Assembly (NCBI GenBank): GCA_963722495.1
Contig: CAVRND010000007.1
Span: 124,001-188,000, forward strand
Length of the DNA: 64,000 nt
Origin: Hyphomicrobium_A sp963722495
GTDB taxonomy: Bacteria > Pseudomonadota > Alphaproteobacteria > Rhizobiales > Hyphomicrobiaceae
Direction: 5' to 3'
Shown: one piece after another, positions 7,642 through 16,113 of the stretch
Layout of the letters: each line of letters opens with the position of its first letter
How positions within the stretch are numbered: the stretch's first letter is position 1
The notes under the pieces: model-generated
The model's input: the letters and a program-made list of their open reading frames with translations, nothing else
The model's database searches: none
Told to the model about the DNA's origin: nothing
Position numbers and translations under genes: made by a program

Positions 7642-9378
7642 ATGACCGATGTCGCAAACAACCAGAGCGTCGCAGGCGATCCTCCGGCGAGTGCGGCCGC
7701 GTCTTATGCCGCCGGCGCAGCGGTGGGCTCCCGCGACGGCATACGACTTGCTTCCGAGCGAGCCGGAAGCACGCGCACCGTCCACGATGCAACCTACGAC
7801 CTGCTTCGGACGCTCGGCCTGACGACTATTTTCGGCAATCCCGGCTCGACCGAAGAACCATTCCTGAAAAACTTTCCCTCCGACTTCCAATACATCCTCG
7901 GGCTGCAGGAAGCCTCGGTGGTCGGCATGGCCGACGGCTTCGCGCAAGCCACCAATAAGCCAGTCCTGGTCAGCTTGCACACGGGCGCGGGGACAGGCAA
8001 CGCTATGTGCGCGATCATGGGCGCCTTTCAGAACAAGACGCCGCTGATCATCATTGCCGGCCAGCAGCATCGTTCCATGGTGCTCTGCGAGCCGTTCCTC
8101 ACCAATCGCGATGCGACGACGCTCCCCAAGCCGTGGGTAAAGTGGGCCTATGAGCCGGCGCGGGCACAGGACGTTCCTGCTGCCATCATGCGCGCCTACG
8201 CAGTCGCTCTGCAGCCCCCGGCGGGCCCCGTATTCTTATCCGTCCCGTTGGACGATTGGGACCAACCCGCGCTCGGCACGCCGACCGTTCGCACGGTGAG
8301 CTCGCGCTATGCTCCCGATCCCGTTCGCTTGCAGGAGTTTGCTGACAAGATCGGTCGCGCTAAGCGTCCCGTCCTCGTCTATGGGCCTGAGATCGACCGG
8401 GCCGGCGGCTGGGAAGCGGGCATCAAGTTCGCCGAGCGGCTACGGGCGCCAGTGTTCCTCTCCCCGATCGCCGAGCGAATATCATTTCCACAGAACCATC
8501 CCCAGTTCCAGGGGATGCTGCCGATGGCGATTGGTCCGCTCAGCGAGCGGCTTAAGGGCTACGACCTCGTCATCGTCTTGGGCGCCAGTGTGTTTCGCTA
8601 TTACCCCTACGTCGCGGGCTCGTATCTACCCGACGGCGCCGAGCTGCTGCAGGTCACCAGCGATCCCAACGATGCAGGCGCCGCCGCAGTAGGCGACAGC
8701 CTGCTGGGAGACGCCAAGCTTGTCCTCGAGGCGTTGGTCGAACGCGTCTCGCAGAACAAGGCGCGAGCAATGCCGGCGCCGTTGAAGGTAATGAAGCCGG
8801 CTCCCCAGGCCAATGAACCGCTGACCGCCGCCGAAGCCTTTGCAGCGCTGGCTGAGGCCCGGCCTGCGGACGCCATCCTTGTCCAGGAATCGCCCTCGAA
8901 TGCTCTCGACCTTTTGGCGCTTTGGCCCACGGTAACGCCCGAGTCCTATTTCAGTTACGCCAGCGGCGGGCTGGGATGGAACGCGCCGGCCGCAGTCGGC
9001 ATAGCGCTAGCCCAGAAGAAGAATGGGGGCGGTCGGCCAGTCATCGCGGTCATCGGGGATGGATCAATGCAATACTCGATTCAAAACCTTTACACCGCTG
9101 CACAGCAGCGCTTGAAGATCGTCTACATCGTGCCCTGCAATGGCGAGTACGAGGTTCTAAAGCAGTTCGCCGTGCTGGAAAATACGCCCAATGTCCCTGG
9201 GCTCGATCTGCCAGGCTTTGACATCGTCTCGCTTGCGAAAGGTTACGGCTGCATCGGCGTTGAAGCCAAGACGCCCCAGGATATTAAAGCCGCATTCGCC
9301 ACCGCGCTGAGAGCCGTCGGCCCGACCGTCATCGCCATCCCGACCAAGCGCGAACTTCGACCATTGATCGCGGGGTAG
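7642..9378 (+). CDS. mdlC: Benzoylformate decarboxylase-like ThDP enzyme (578 aa)
   Basis: Thiamine diphosphate enzyme. GNPGSTE (Ser about 69), the cofactor-activating Glu in LGLQEAS (about 90) and His in SLHTGAGTGNAM (about 113) match the active site of benzoylformate decarboxylase, which turns benzoylformate into benzaldehyde and CO2. The C-terminal domain carries YASGGLGWNAPAAVG and the Mg-ThDP motif GDGSMQYS...N. The protein is about 50 residues longer than typical MdlC because of an alanine-rich N-terminal extension before VHDATYDLLR; the ATG at 7642 is supported by GGGAGGA. No mandelate dehydrogenase or benzaldehyde dehydrogenase lies nearby, so a different 2-oxo acid substrate is possible. 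Confidence 0.8.
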   Translation: MTDVANNQSVAGDPPASAAASYAAGAAVGSRDGIRLASERAGSTRTVHDATYDLLRTLGLTTIFGNPGSTEEPFLKNFPSDFQYILGLQEASVVGMADGFAQATNKPVLVSLHTGAGTGNAMCAIMGAFQNKTPLIIIAGQQHRSMVLCEPFLTNRDATTLPKPWVKWAYEPARAQDVPAAIMRAYAVALQPPAGPVFLSVPLDDWDQPALGTPTVRTVSSRYAPDPVRLQEFADKIGRAKRPVLVYGPEIDRAGGWEAGIKFAERLRAPVFLSPIAERISFPQNHPQFQGMLPMAIGPLSERLKGYDLVIVLGASVFRYYPYVAGSYLPDGAELLQVTSDPNDAGAAAVGDSLLGDAKLVLEALVERVSQNKARAMPAPLKVMKPAPQANEPLTAAEAFAALAEARPADAILVQESPSNALDLLALWPTVTPESYFSYASGGLGWNAPAAVGIALAQKKNGGGRPVIAVIGDGSMQYSIQNLYTAAQQRLKIVYIVPCNGEYEVLKQFAVLENTPNVPGLDLPGFDIVSLAKGYGCIGVEAKTPQDIKAAFATALRAVGPTVIAIPTKRELRPLIAG

Positions 9379-9529
9379 CGAGGGCAGGAAGGCAACGCGC
9401 CCGGGTTGACCTGACCAGAGGGCTTCCTCATCGCCCTAGCAACGAACGTCCGCTAAGGGTCAAAAGCGGTAGCTCATCCCCACTCTCCCGCCTCCCCGCA
9501 TCCGAGGCGCCACGCGAGGCTCGAATCCC

Positions 9530-9814
9530 ATTCCGAAAACCCCGACTGTCGAGATCACCTACTGCCGGCTGTGCGGCTGGGGCCTGCGGGCCGGCTGGAT
9601 GGCGCAGGAGCTGATGCACACCTTCGCCGAGGAGCTCGGCACGGTCATGCTGACGCCCGACACCACCGGCGGCGTGTTCGAGGTGCGCGTCGACGGCGCG
9701 CTCGTCTTCTCGCGCCAGGAGACGGGCCACATCCCCGAGATCAAGGAGCTGAAGCGGCTGGTGCGCGACCGCATCGCGCCGAACCGTTCGCTCGGGCACG
9801 TGGATCGCAGCTAG
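9530..9814 (+). CDS. SelW/Rdx-family thioredoxin-fold protein, start uncertain
   Basis: The frame reads VEITYCRLCGWGLRAGWMAQELMHTF and later GVFEVRVDGALVFSRQETGHIPEIKELKRLVRDRIAPN, which is the Rdx (SelW/SelT/SelH) family with its CxxC redox pair at YCRLC. An ATG at 9599 would cut off the CxxC and first strand, so the true start is upstream; no ATG, GTG or TTG is in frame there, and the coordinate given (9530) is only the earliest conserved part. The start may be lost to an indel. The stop codon TAG is shared with the first bases of a twin-hairpin repeat. Confidence 0.6.
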   Translation: MPKTPTVEITYCRLCGWGLRAGWMAQELMHTFAEELGTVMLTPDTTGGVFEVRVDGALVFSRQETGHIPEIKELKRLVRDRIAPNRSLGHVDRS

Positions 9815-9976
9815 TGTCCCGATTCCGAAGTTCGCCAGTGTTGGCCGCTGGGCTGCGGAGCGAACTTCGGAATCATGAGGGACACTAGAATCGTAGACTT
9901 GCTAGTGTGATTCAGATCGAGAAATTCGCTCCGGACCTCGCCGCTGAAGTGGCGAATTTCTCGCTCATCACACTAG
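9811..9976. repeat. Twin-hairpin intergenic repeat, copy 1
   Basis: Two successive large palindromes. The first (9811-9888) has arms CTAGTGTCCC...ATTCCGAAGTTCGC; the second (9902-9976) has arms CTAGTGTGAT...GAAATTCGC. Both open with CTAGTGT and close with its complement, and are joined by a 13-bp spacer ending in GACTTG. The same pair occurs at 20865-21027 in the opposite orientation, with conserved arms and diverged loops. The 5' edge overlaps the stop codon of the SelW-like gene. Confidence 0.85.
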
Positions 9977-10001
9977 CCGCGACACGCCTCGCGACGCCGA
10001 C

Positions 10002-10472
10002 CTACTTGTACTTGGCGGCGCTGATGAACTGGCCGAAGGCCTCGCACCACACCACGACGGTCGTATAGGCGCCGACATCGACGCCGGCCGGCACGTCGAC
10101 GATGAAACCGTCGAACGTCTTTACGTCGCCGATGCGCCGCGACTTGTCCTTGAGCGCCAGAAAGCCCTCCTTGGTGTCGACGAACGCGGGCGCCAGGTAC
10201 AGCTTGTAGTCGGGCCCCGGCGCCAGCCGCCCTTCGTGGGCGATCTTGTCGGGCAGCACGCGCACCTCGCCTTCGCCCCAATGCACGAAATCGCTGCCTT
10301 TCAAGTTGCGCTGAAAGCGTCCCTTGTAGAGTGCACCCTTGGTCGTCGCCTGCAGGGTAGCGGCGTCGGGGCTCTTCGGCGCCGTGAGGATAGGCAGCAG
10401 ATAGATGCCGAGCAGGAAGCCGAGCACTAGCGCGGCGGCGTGCGAAGCGATCAGGATGAGTGCGCGAAGCAT
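10002..10472 (-). CDS. Membrane-anchored DM13 domain protein (156 aa)
   Basis: An N-terminal membrane anchor (ALILIASHAAALVLGFLLGIYLLPIL) leads into a DM13 domain: KGRFQRNLKGSDFVHWGEGEVRVLPD, then DYKLYLAPAFVDTKEGFLALK and AYTTVVVWCEAFGQFISAAKY. DM13 is thought to be a cytochrome-like or metal-binding module with a near-invariant cysteine, seen here in VVWCEAF. The protein should face the periplasm. Stand-alone gene next to the repeat element. Confidence 0.8.
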   Translation of the reverse strand: MLRALILIASHAAALVLGFLLGIYLLPILTAPKSPDAATLQATTKGALYKGRFQRNLKGSDFVHWGEGEVRVLPDKIAHEGRLAPGPDYKLYLAPAFVDTKEGFLALKDKSRRIGDVKTFDGFIVDVPAGVDVGAYTTVVVWCEAFGQFISAAKYK

Positions 10473-10723
10473 GTGTCGTCCTCCTTGGGCTATCGCTATC
10501 TATTCGCTCGCCGGGGGCAACACGTTTCCACGTACAAGCATTCCCGCCTCCACCGCTCCGTCGGCTCTTTCAAACCTCGCGGCTCCGCCCGCGAGACCGG
10601 AAGGGCGTGCGCGATGGGGCGCGTCCGGCGCTGCGCAAACCGCCCCCTGGCGTTTCCCCACTGGGCGCGAACCCGAAACGCGAAGCGCGCGTTGTGCCGG
10701 CATCGATCAAAGAGAGAGACGCT

Positions 10724-11020
10724 ATGGACGAGGATCTCAACGCCTTCACCCGCGACGCCCTCATCGCCGAGGTGAAGCGGCTGCGCGCCGGCATCCGGGC
10801 GCATCGCGACAGCTCCGGGCATGAGCTGTGCTGGCATCATCCGCAATTGTGGGGGCTGCTGCCGGAGGAAATCCCGCCGCAGGTCGCCGTGCCGCCGTGG
10901 CCGAAGTTCATGCGCGGCTGCATCGCCTATCGCACGGCGCTGGAGCGCGAGCTGCCGGACGCACCCGTGGCCGACGTCGAGTACGACGCGACGGCCAACC
11001 CGCAGCCTCATCGGCGGTAG
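10724..11020 (+). CDS. Conserved hypothetical protein (98 aa)
   Basis: ATG 10724 behind AAGAGAGAGACG gives MDEDLNAFTRDALIAEVKRLRAGIRAHRDSSGHELCWHHPQLWGLLPE and a short disordered tail. The helix plus GHELCWHHPxLWGLLPE motif occurs in small unnamed proteins of alphaproteobacteria; the Cys-His-His cluster could bind metal. The frame is open upstream to 10460 but that part is arginine-rich and unlike coding sequence of the region. Function unknown. Confidence 0.6.
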   Translation: MDEDLNAFTRDALIAEVKRLRAGIRAHRDSSGHELCWHHPQLWGLLPEEIPPQVAVPPWPKFMRGCIAYRTALERELPDAPVADVEYDATANPQPHRR

Positions 11021-11233
11021 TACGCCTCACAGTCAACCAAGCGCTGTTTCGGCCTCGGCATCGTCTGCCTCGACGATCACGCGGCCTGGCCAAAAAGCGC
11101 TTTTCGGCGGCGATGGCGCACCTCGGCTGGACCAATATGAAGGCCGGCGCGGGCGATTCTTGACAACCCCCCACGTGCATGCGCTTTTCCCGCGAACTTC
11201 ATGACAAATCGCGACACTGGAACGGACAGCACG

Positions 11234-13099
11234 ATGGCTGATGCCAAGGCGAAAAAGCAGTTGAAGACACCGGCCGAGGGGGGCGCTCCGCTACACCGCT
11301 ATCGCTCGCATACCTGCGGCGCGCTGCGGTCGTCGGACATCGGCAACGGCGTGCGCCTGTCGGGGTGGGTGCACCGCGTGCGCGATCACGGCGGCCTGCT
11401 GTTCATCGACCTGCGCGACCACTACGGCATCACGCAGATCGTCGCCGATCCCGACAGCGCCGCCTTCAAGGCGGCGGAAGCCGTGCGCTCCGAATGGGTG
11501 ATCCGCGTCGACGGCCAGGTGCGCGCCCGCCCCGAGGGCACGGTCAACAAGGAGCTGCCGACGGGCGAGGTCGAGCTGTTCGCCACCGAGATCGAGGTGC
11601 TGTCGGCGGCCAAGGAGCTGCCCGTGCCGGTGTTCGGCGAGCCGGACTACCCGGAAGACCTGCGGCTGCAGTACCGCTTCCTCGATCTGCGGCGCGAGAG
11701 CCTGCACAAGAACATCATGCACCGCCTGGCGATCACGGCATCGATCAGGAAGCGCATGACGGAGGCGGGCTTCTTCGAGTTCTCGACGCCGATCTTGACG
11801 GCGTCGTCGCCCGAAGGCGCGCGCGACTTCCTCGTCCCCTCGCGCATTCACGCCGGCAAGTTCTACGCGCTGCCGCAAGCCCCGCAGCAGTACAAGCAGC
11901 TGCTGATGGTGTCGGGCTTCGACCGCTACTTCCAGATCGCGCCGTGCTTCCGCGACGAGGACCCGCGCGCCGACCGCCTGCCGGGCGAGTTCTACCAGCT
12001 CGACGTGGAGATGAGCTTCGTCGAGCAGGACGACATCTTCGCCGCCATGGAGCCGGTGATCACGGGCATCTTCGAGGAGTTCGCTTCGATACAGGGGGAC
12101 GGCAAGACGAAGGCCGTCACTGAGAAGTGGCCGCGCATTCCTTACGACGAGGCGATCGCCAAGTACGGCTCCGACAAGCCGGACCTGCGCAACCCGATCG
12201 AGATGCAGGATGTCACCGAAGCTTTCCGCGGCTCGGGCTTCAAGATCTTCGCCGGCATGATCGAGAAGGATCCCAAGGTGCGCGTGTGGGCGATCCCCGC
12301 ACCGGGCGGCGGCTCGCGCGCCTTCTGCGACCGCATGAACTCGTGGGCGCAGGGCGAAGGGCAGCCAGGTCTTGCGTACATCTTCTACCGCGAGAACGAA
12401 GCGGCTGGCCCGGTCGGCAAGAACCTCGGGCCGGAGCGCTCGGACGCGATCCGCACGCAGCTCGGCCTCAAGGAAGGCGACGCGGTGTTCTTCGCCGCGG
12501 GCAACCCGGCGCGCTTCTACAAGTTCGCCGGCGAGGCGCGTTCGCGCATCGGCGAAGAGCTGAAATTGATCGACGAATCGAAGTTCGCGCTCGCCTGGAT
12601 CGTCGACTTCCCGTTCTACGAGTGGAACGAGGAGGACAAGAAGATCGACTTCTCGCACAACCCGTTCTCGATGCCGCAGGGCGGGCTCGAGACGCTGTCG
12701 GCTGCGAAGGACAACGACGACTATCTCAAGATCAAGGCGTTCCAGTACGACATCGTCTGCAACGGCTTCGAGATCGCCTCCGGCTCGGTGCGTAACCACC
12801 GCCCCGACACGATGGTGAAGGCGTTCGAGATCACCGGCCTGACGCAGGCCGACGTCGAATCCCGCTTCGGCGGCCTCTATCGCGCCTTCCAGTACGGCGC
12901 GCCCCCGCACGGCGGCATGGCGGCGGGCATCGACCGCATCGTCATGCTGCTGGTCGGCGCCAAGAACCTGCGCGAGATCTCGCTGTTCCCGATGAACCAG
13001 CAGGCCAACGATCTGCTCATGGGCGCGCCGTCGGAGGTACAACCCAAGCAGCTGCGCGAGCTGTCGATCCGCGTGATGGCACCGGAGAAGAAAGACTAG
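11234..13099 (+). CDS. aspS: Aspartyl-tRNA synthetase
   Basis: Full-length bacterial-type AspRS (about 621 residues): N-terminal OB anticodon-binding domain (GVRLSGWVHRVRDHGGLLFIDLRDHYG), class II catalytic core with motif 2 (CFRDEDPRADRLPGEFYQLD), the inserted GAD domain, and motif 3 (GGMAAGIDRIVMLL). It charges tRNA-Asp in the cytoplasm; many alphaproteobacterial enzymes also misacylate tRNA-Asn for later amidation, which cannot be decided here. ATG 11234 is preferred; an in-frame ATG at 11201 adds 11 residues. The family usually begins near LHRYRSHTCGALR, so the first 20 residues are an extension. Confidence 0.97.
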   Translation: MADAKAKKQLKTPAEGGAPLHRYRSHTCGALRSSDIGNGVRLSGWVHRVRDHGGLLFIDLRDHYGITQIVADPDSAAFKAAEAVRSEWVIRVDGQVRARPEGTVNKELPTGEVELFATEIEVLSAAKELPVPVFGEPDYPEDLRLQYRFLDLRRESLHKNIMHRLAITASIRKRMTEAGFFEFSTPILTASSPEGARDFLVPSRIHAGKFYALPQAPQQYKQLLMVSGFDRYFQIAPCFRDEDPRADRLPGEFYQLDVEMSFVEQDDIFAAMEPVITGIFEEFASIQGDGKTKAVTEKWPRIPYDEAIAKYGSDKPDLRNPIEMQDVTEAFRGSGFKIFAGMIEKDPKVRVWAIPAPGGGSRAFCDRMNSWAQGEGQPGLAYIFYRENEAAGPVGKNLGPERSDAIRTQLGLKEGDAVFFAAGNPARFYKFAGEARSRIGEELKLIDESKFALAWIVDFPFYEWNEEDKKIDFSHNPFSMPQGGLETLSAAKDNDDYLKIKAFQYDIVCNGFEIASGSVRNHRPDTMVKAFEITGLTQADVESRFGGLYRAFQYGAPPHGGMAAGIDRIVMLLVGAKNLREISLFPMNQQANDLLMGAPSEVQPKQLRELSIRVMAPEKKD

Positions 13100-13166
13100 G
13101 CAAGGACTGAGCGGGATGCCGTGCAAGCTCACCATCGGATGGTCAAGTGGTTGTCGTCAAAGCTTG

Positions 13167-13345
13167 TAACCCCTCACCCGGAAGCTCATTTGCGTCCATG
13201 CGAAGCATGGCTCCGCCATGGCCGCTTCCGACCTCTCCCGACGGGAGAGGTGATTACCCACGTTCGGGCGGGCTCTGCCTAACCTCTCCCGGGGGGAGAG
13301 GTCGGGCCGACATGCAAGGCATGGCGGACCGGGTGAGGGGTTAGG
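13167..13345. repeat. CCCTCACCC/GGGAGAGG intergenic repeat, copy 1
   Basis: Begins GTAACCCCTCACCCGG and ends GGGTGAGGGGTTAGG, so the ends are inverted repeats of each other. Inside are two smaller palindromes of the form CCTCTCCC...GGGAGAGG and CATG-rich hairpins. Related copies lie at 29094-29262 and 61326-61513. It fills most of the gap between aspS and the ceramidase-like gene. Confidence 0.8.
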
Positions 13346-13354
13346 ACGCCGCAA

Positions 13355-14092
13355 ATGGATTGGAGCAAGGTCTACAGCTATTGCGAGCGCGGCGGCGACC
13401 CGAGCTTCTGGGCCGAGCCGCTGAACGCCATCTCCAACGGCGCCTTCGTCATCGCCGGGCTGATCGGGGCATGGCAGCTGGCGCGCTCGCCGCGCCAAGA
13501 CCACGCGCTGTTCGAATGGCTGCTGGTGGTGCTGGTGATCTGCATCGGCATCGGCAGCTTCATGTTCCACACCTATGCGACGGTGTGGGCGATCCCGTTC
13601 GATACCATCCCGATCTCGCTGTTCATGCTGGCGTATCTCGGCTACGCGCTGCGCCGCTTTGCCGGCGCGCCGTGGATCGTCGTCATCGCGGCGCTGGTCG
13701 GCTTCTATCTCACCGTTCGGTACGCGCAGGGGATCCAGTGCTCGAACGAGCTGCTGCCGATGACGCGCGGGGCCGGCAAGCGCTGCTTCAACGGCACGCT
13801 GGGCTATACGCCGGCCTTCGCCGCGCTGGTGCTGGTCGGCGGCGTGCTGCTGGTGCAGGGCCACCGCGCGGCGGGCTATCTGTTCGCGGCGGCTTTTCTT
13901 TTCCTCGCCGCCATGACGTTCCGTACCATCGATCTTGAGGTGTGTACCTGGACGGTGCGGGCCGGGCGGGGTGTGGGCACGCACTTTTTATGGCACAGCT
14001 TGAACGGGCTGCTGCTTTACGTGCTGCTGCTGGGGGCCATCCGGCACGGGGCGCCAAAGGGTGCTCAAAAGGGCGCCCGAAAGGACGCATGA
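13355..14092 (+). CDS. Ceramidase-like (CREST superfamily) membrane protein (245 aa)
   Basis: Seven predicted membrane helices and the motifs of the alkaline ceramidase/PAQR hydrolase group: FWAEPLNAISNGAFVIAG near the start, GIGSFMFHT (first metal histidine), FDTIPIS and the final GVGTHFLWHSLNGLLLY with two histidines. These would form a membrane-embedded zinc site that cleaves an amide bond in ceramide or a related lipid. Only some alphaproteobacteria make sphingolipids; the substrate may be another aminolipid. The C terminus is a lysine-rich repeat-like tail. The repeat before it leaves only about 10 bp for the ribosome site. Confidence 0.75.
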   Translation: MDWSKVYSYCERGGDPSFWAEPLNAISNGAFVIAGLIGAWQLARSPRQDHALFEWLLVVLVICIGIGSFMFHTYATVWAIPFDTIPISLFMLAYLGYALRRFAGAPWIVVIAALVGFYLTVRYAQGIQCSNELLPMTRGAGKRCFNGTLGYTPAFAALVLVGGVLLVQGHRAAGYLFAAAFLFLAAMTFRTIDLEVCTWTVRAGRGVGTHFLWHSLNGLLLYVLLLGAIRHGAPKGAQKGARKDA

Positions 14093-14134
14093 GCGGATTG
14101 CACGCCGTTCGCTCTCGGCTCATAACGGCGCGTC

Positions 14135-14221
14135 GCGGACGTGGTGGAACTGGTAGACACACAGGACTTAAAATCCTGAGGCGGCAACGCCGTGTGGGTT
14201 CGATTCCCACCGTCCGCACCA
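14135..14221 (+). tRNA. tRNA-Leu (anticodon TAA)
   Basis: An 87-nt class II tRNA with the acceptor pair GCGGACG/CGTCCGC, the D-arm GTGGTGGAACTGGTAGACAC, anticodon arm CAGGA-CTTAAAA-TCCTG (anticodon TAA, leucine UUA), a long variable arm GCGGCAACGCC, the T-loop GTTCGATTC and an encoded CCA. A decayed copy of its 3' half lies about 1 kb downstream. Confidence 0.96.
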
Positions 14222-14256
14222 ATGATTTCAATGACGGAACACTGAGAACCCGCCGA

Positions 14257-15150
14257 TCAGAGCTCGTTGATCGGCACCTTGAGGTGGCGCTTGCCGGTCT
14301 CGTCCGGCTCGGGAAGGTTGCCGCCGCGGATGTTGACCTGGATCGACGGGATGATGAGCTTGGGCAGCTCGAGCGTCTTGTCGCGCGCCTCGCGCATCTC
14401 GACGAACTCGTCCTCGCTGACGTCGTCGCGCACGTGGATGTTGTGCGCGCGCTCCTCGGCTACGGTGGTCTCCCACTTGATGGCGCGTCCGCCGGGCGCG
14501 TAGTCGTGGCACATGAACAGGCGCATCTCTCCCGGCAGCTCCAGAACGCGCTTGATCGAGCGATACAGCACCCGCGCGTCACCGCCCGGAAAGTCGGCGC
14601 GCGCCGTGCCGCCGTCAGGCATGAACAGCGTATCGCCGACGAAGGCGGCGTTGCCGATCACATGCGTCATGCAGGCCGGCGTGTGCCCCGGCGTCAGCAT
14701 GGCGAACGCGGTCATGCCGCCGATCCGATAGGTGTCGCCGTCCTTGAACAGGCGATCGAACTGGCTGCCGTCGCGCTGGAACTCGGTTCCTTCGTTGAAG
14801 ATCTTGCCGAACACCTCCTGCACGACGGTGATGTTCTCGCCGATGCCGAGTTTGCCGCCGAGCTTGCGCTGGATGTAGGGGGCGGCCGACAGGTGGTCGG
14901 CATGGGCATGCGTCTCGATCAGCCAGTCGACCTTGAGCCCTTGCTCCTGCACGAAGCGGACGATCGCGTCGGCCGACTGGTAGCTGATGCGGCCGGCCGC
15001 ATAGTCGATGTCCATGACGCTGTCGATGACGGCGCAGGCGTTCGAGCTCGGATCCTTGACGACGTAGCTGACCGTGTTGGTCGGCTCGTCGAAGAATGCT
15101 GTCACCTCAGGCTTGACGTTGAGATCGACGGAATGGGGAATGGTGCTCAT
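14257..15150 (-). CDS. MBL-fold metallo-hydrolase, persulfide dioxygenase/Blh-like (297 aa)
   Basis: Metallo-beta-lactamase fold with the metal motif THAHADH at about residues 80-86, the second histidine in TPGHTPACMTHVIG and the bridging aspartate in GDTLFMPDGGTARADFPGG. The latter segment is characteristic of the ETHE1/Blh branch, which oxidises glutathione persulfide or handles sulfide. No rhodanese or BigR repressor gene is adjacent, so assignment to sulfide metabolism is inference. The gene is flanked by an intact tRNA-Leu and by a fragment of the same tRNA, which raises the possibility that it arrived on a tRNA-targeted insertion. Confidence 0.8.
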   Translation of the reverse strand: MSTIPHSVDLNVKPEVTAFFDEPTNTVSYVVKDPSSNACAVIDSVMDIDYAAGRISYQSADAIVRFVQEQGLKVDWLIETHAHADHLSAAPYIQRKLGGKLGIGENITVVQEVFGKIFNEGTEFQRDGSQFDRLFKDGDTYRIGGMTAFAMLTPGHTPACMTHVIGNAAFVGDTLFMPDGGTARADFPGGDARVLYRSIKRVLELPGEMRLFMCHDYAPGGRAIKWETTVAEERAHNIHVRDDVSEDEFVEMREARDKTLELPKLIIPSIQVNIRGGNLPEPDETGKRHLKVPINEL

Positions 15151-15215
15151 CTGGTGTTCGGATCCTTGGTGCCTGCTGACAAGCCTAGTACGGAGTGCGC
15201 GTTATCGGCTAGTAG

Positions 15216-15263
15216 TCCTGCGTGGATAGCGGCGTGCGTGTTCGATCGGCACCGTCCGCACCA
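15216..15263 (+). repeat. Decayed tRNA-Leu 3' half (possible att remnant)
   Basis: 48 bp that align without gaps to the last 48 bp of tRNA-Leu (14174-14221): both start TCCTG, both contain GTTCGAT and both end in ACCGTCCGCACCA. The last 13 bases are identical; the inner part has drifted. Such a duplicated tRNA 3' end is what is left after integration of an element at a tRNA gene. Confidence 0.6.
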
Positions 15264-15292
15264 TGTGAATGCATTTTGCAACGAGGAATCCA

Positions 15293-15578
15293 ATGGCTGC
15301 TAGAAAGCGCGAGCTCATCGAGCCGCACAAGGGCGACAAGCGCTACGTCCGCCGCAACAAGAAGGGCGAGTTCAACGAGGTGGTCGACGTCGGCCGCTCG
15401 CTCGCCGCCGATCGCCGGCACAAGTCGAAGACCGTCTCCAAGGAGGGCCAGGGCGACAAGGGCGATCGTCCGGCTGCCGAAGAAGAAGGCCGCGAAGGTC
15501 AAAGTGAAGGTCAAGGCCAAGCCGAAGGTCAAGGTGAAGCCGAAGGCCAAGGTCAAGACCAAGGCGAAGCGGAAGTAG
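15293..15578 (+). CDS. Small basic Lys-rich protein, one frame break
   Basis: ATG 15293 behind GAGGAATCC gives MAARKRELIEPHKGDKRYVRRNKKGEF, then VDVGRSLAADRRHKSKTVSKEGQGDKGDR. The start is typical of a small conserved protein of Rhizobiales. Near 15470 the frame changes; the continuing frame reads LPKKKAAKVKVKVKAKPKVKVK and stops at 15578, giving a histone-H1-like lysine-alanine-valine tail. Without the change the frame would run on to 15904 with no sensible sequence. The tail suggests nucleic-acid binding. Confidence 0.55.
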
Positions 15579-15606
15579 TCCGCGCGCGGCTGCGGCCATA
15601 CAAAAG

Positions 15607-15640
15607 AAAAAGCCCCGGACCCTTTCGGGCCGGGGCTTGG
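15607..15640 (-). terminator. Intrinsic terminator for the minus-strand gene at 15747
   Basis: The stem AGCCCCGG/CCGGGGCT encloses a short loop; on the minus strand it is followed by TTTTTCTTTT. It can also slow transcription from the plus-strand gene that ends at 15578, but there it lacks a T run. Confidence 0.65.
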
Positions 15641-15746
15641 GTTGCCGCGGGAGGGCGCCTGAGGCAACCGATCTTGAAGCCGCGGGGGGTCGGCTTCCTG
15701 CTAGATCAACGTCGATCCCCCGGCGGCGTTCCACGGCAGCCACGAT

Positions 15747-15998
15747 TTATTCGAGCGGGCGCGCAGGCGAGGATGACGGCGGCGGCTCGACCGCTAAGTT
15801 GGCGGTTGTACCCTTTGCGGGCACTTCGCCCATCAGCGCCCTGCGGGCGGTATCGTAGTGCTTGCGGGCTTCCGCGAGGTGCAGCTTCGCCTCGTCGTTC
15901 TTGAGGAAAATCGCGTTCTGAGCGGCCTTGCGCAGCTCGTTCTCGAGATCCCAAAGCGGGCGCAGTGAAGGGTGTAAATTGTCCAGCCAACTGGCCAT
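15747..15998 (-). CDS. Small hypothetical helical protein (83 aa)
   Basis: MASWLDNLHPSLRPLWDLENELRKAAQNAIFLKNDEAKLHLAEARKHYDTARRAL is an almost fully helical, charged stretch followed by a disordered Pro/Ser tail. No signal, no membrane segment. It ends just before a minus-strand terminator and stands alone between two plus-strand genes. No family known to me. Confidence 0.5.
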   Translation of the reverse strand: MASWLDNLHPSLRPLWDLENELRKAAQNAIFLKNDEAKLHLAEARKHYDTARRALMGEVPAKGTTANLAVEPPPSSSPARPLE

Positions 15999-16113
15999 GG
16001 CTCATCCTCCGAATATCTCAACGGAGAACTAACCGGTGCGGGGTGTGGTTCCGAATGGGTGACACCGGTCTGCCGCCCGAATTTGGCGCCGGCGAATCAG
16101 CTATCCCTTTCCA

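Noticed and set aside
7642..9378. A mandelate degradation operon
   Set aside because: Only the decarboxylase-like gene is present; no mandelate racemase, dehydrogenase or benzaldehyde dehydrogenase is seen nearby.
9811..9976. CRISPR array at the repeated CTAGTGT motif
   Set aside because: Units are palindromes with unequal spacing, only two in number, and no cas genes are present in the window.
11291..13135. Long open frame of 614 codons on the minus strand across aspS
   Set aside because: It is antisense to a clear aminoacyl-tRNA synthetase, is rich in Arg, Ala and Val, and has no domain; it is a by-product of high GC codon use.
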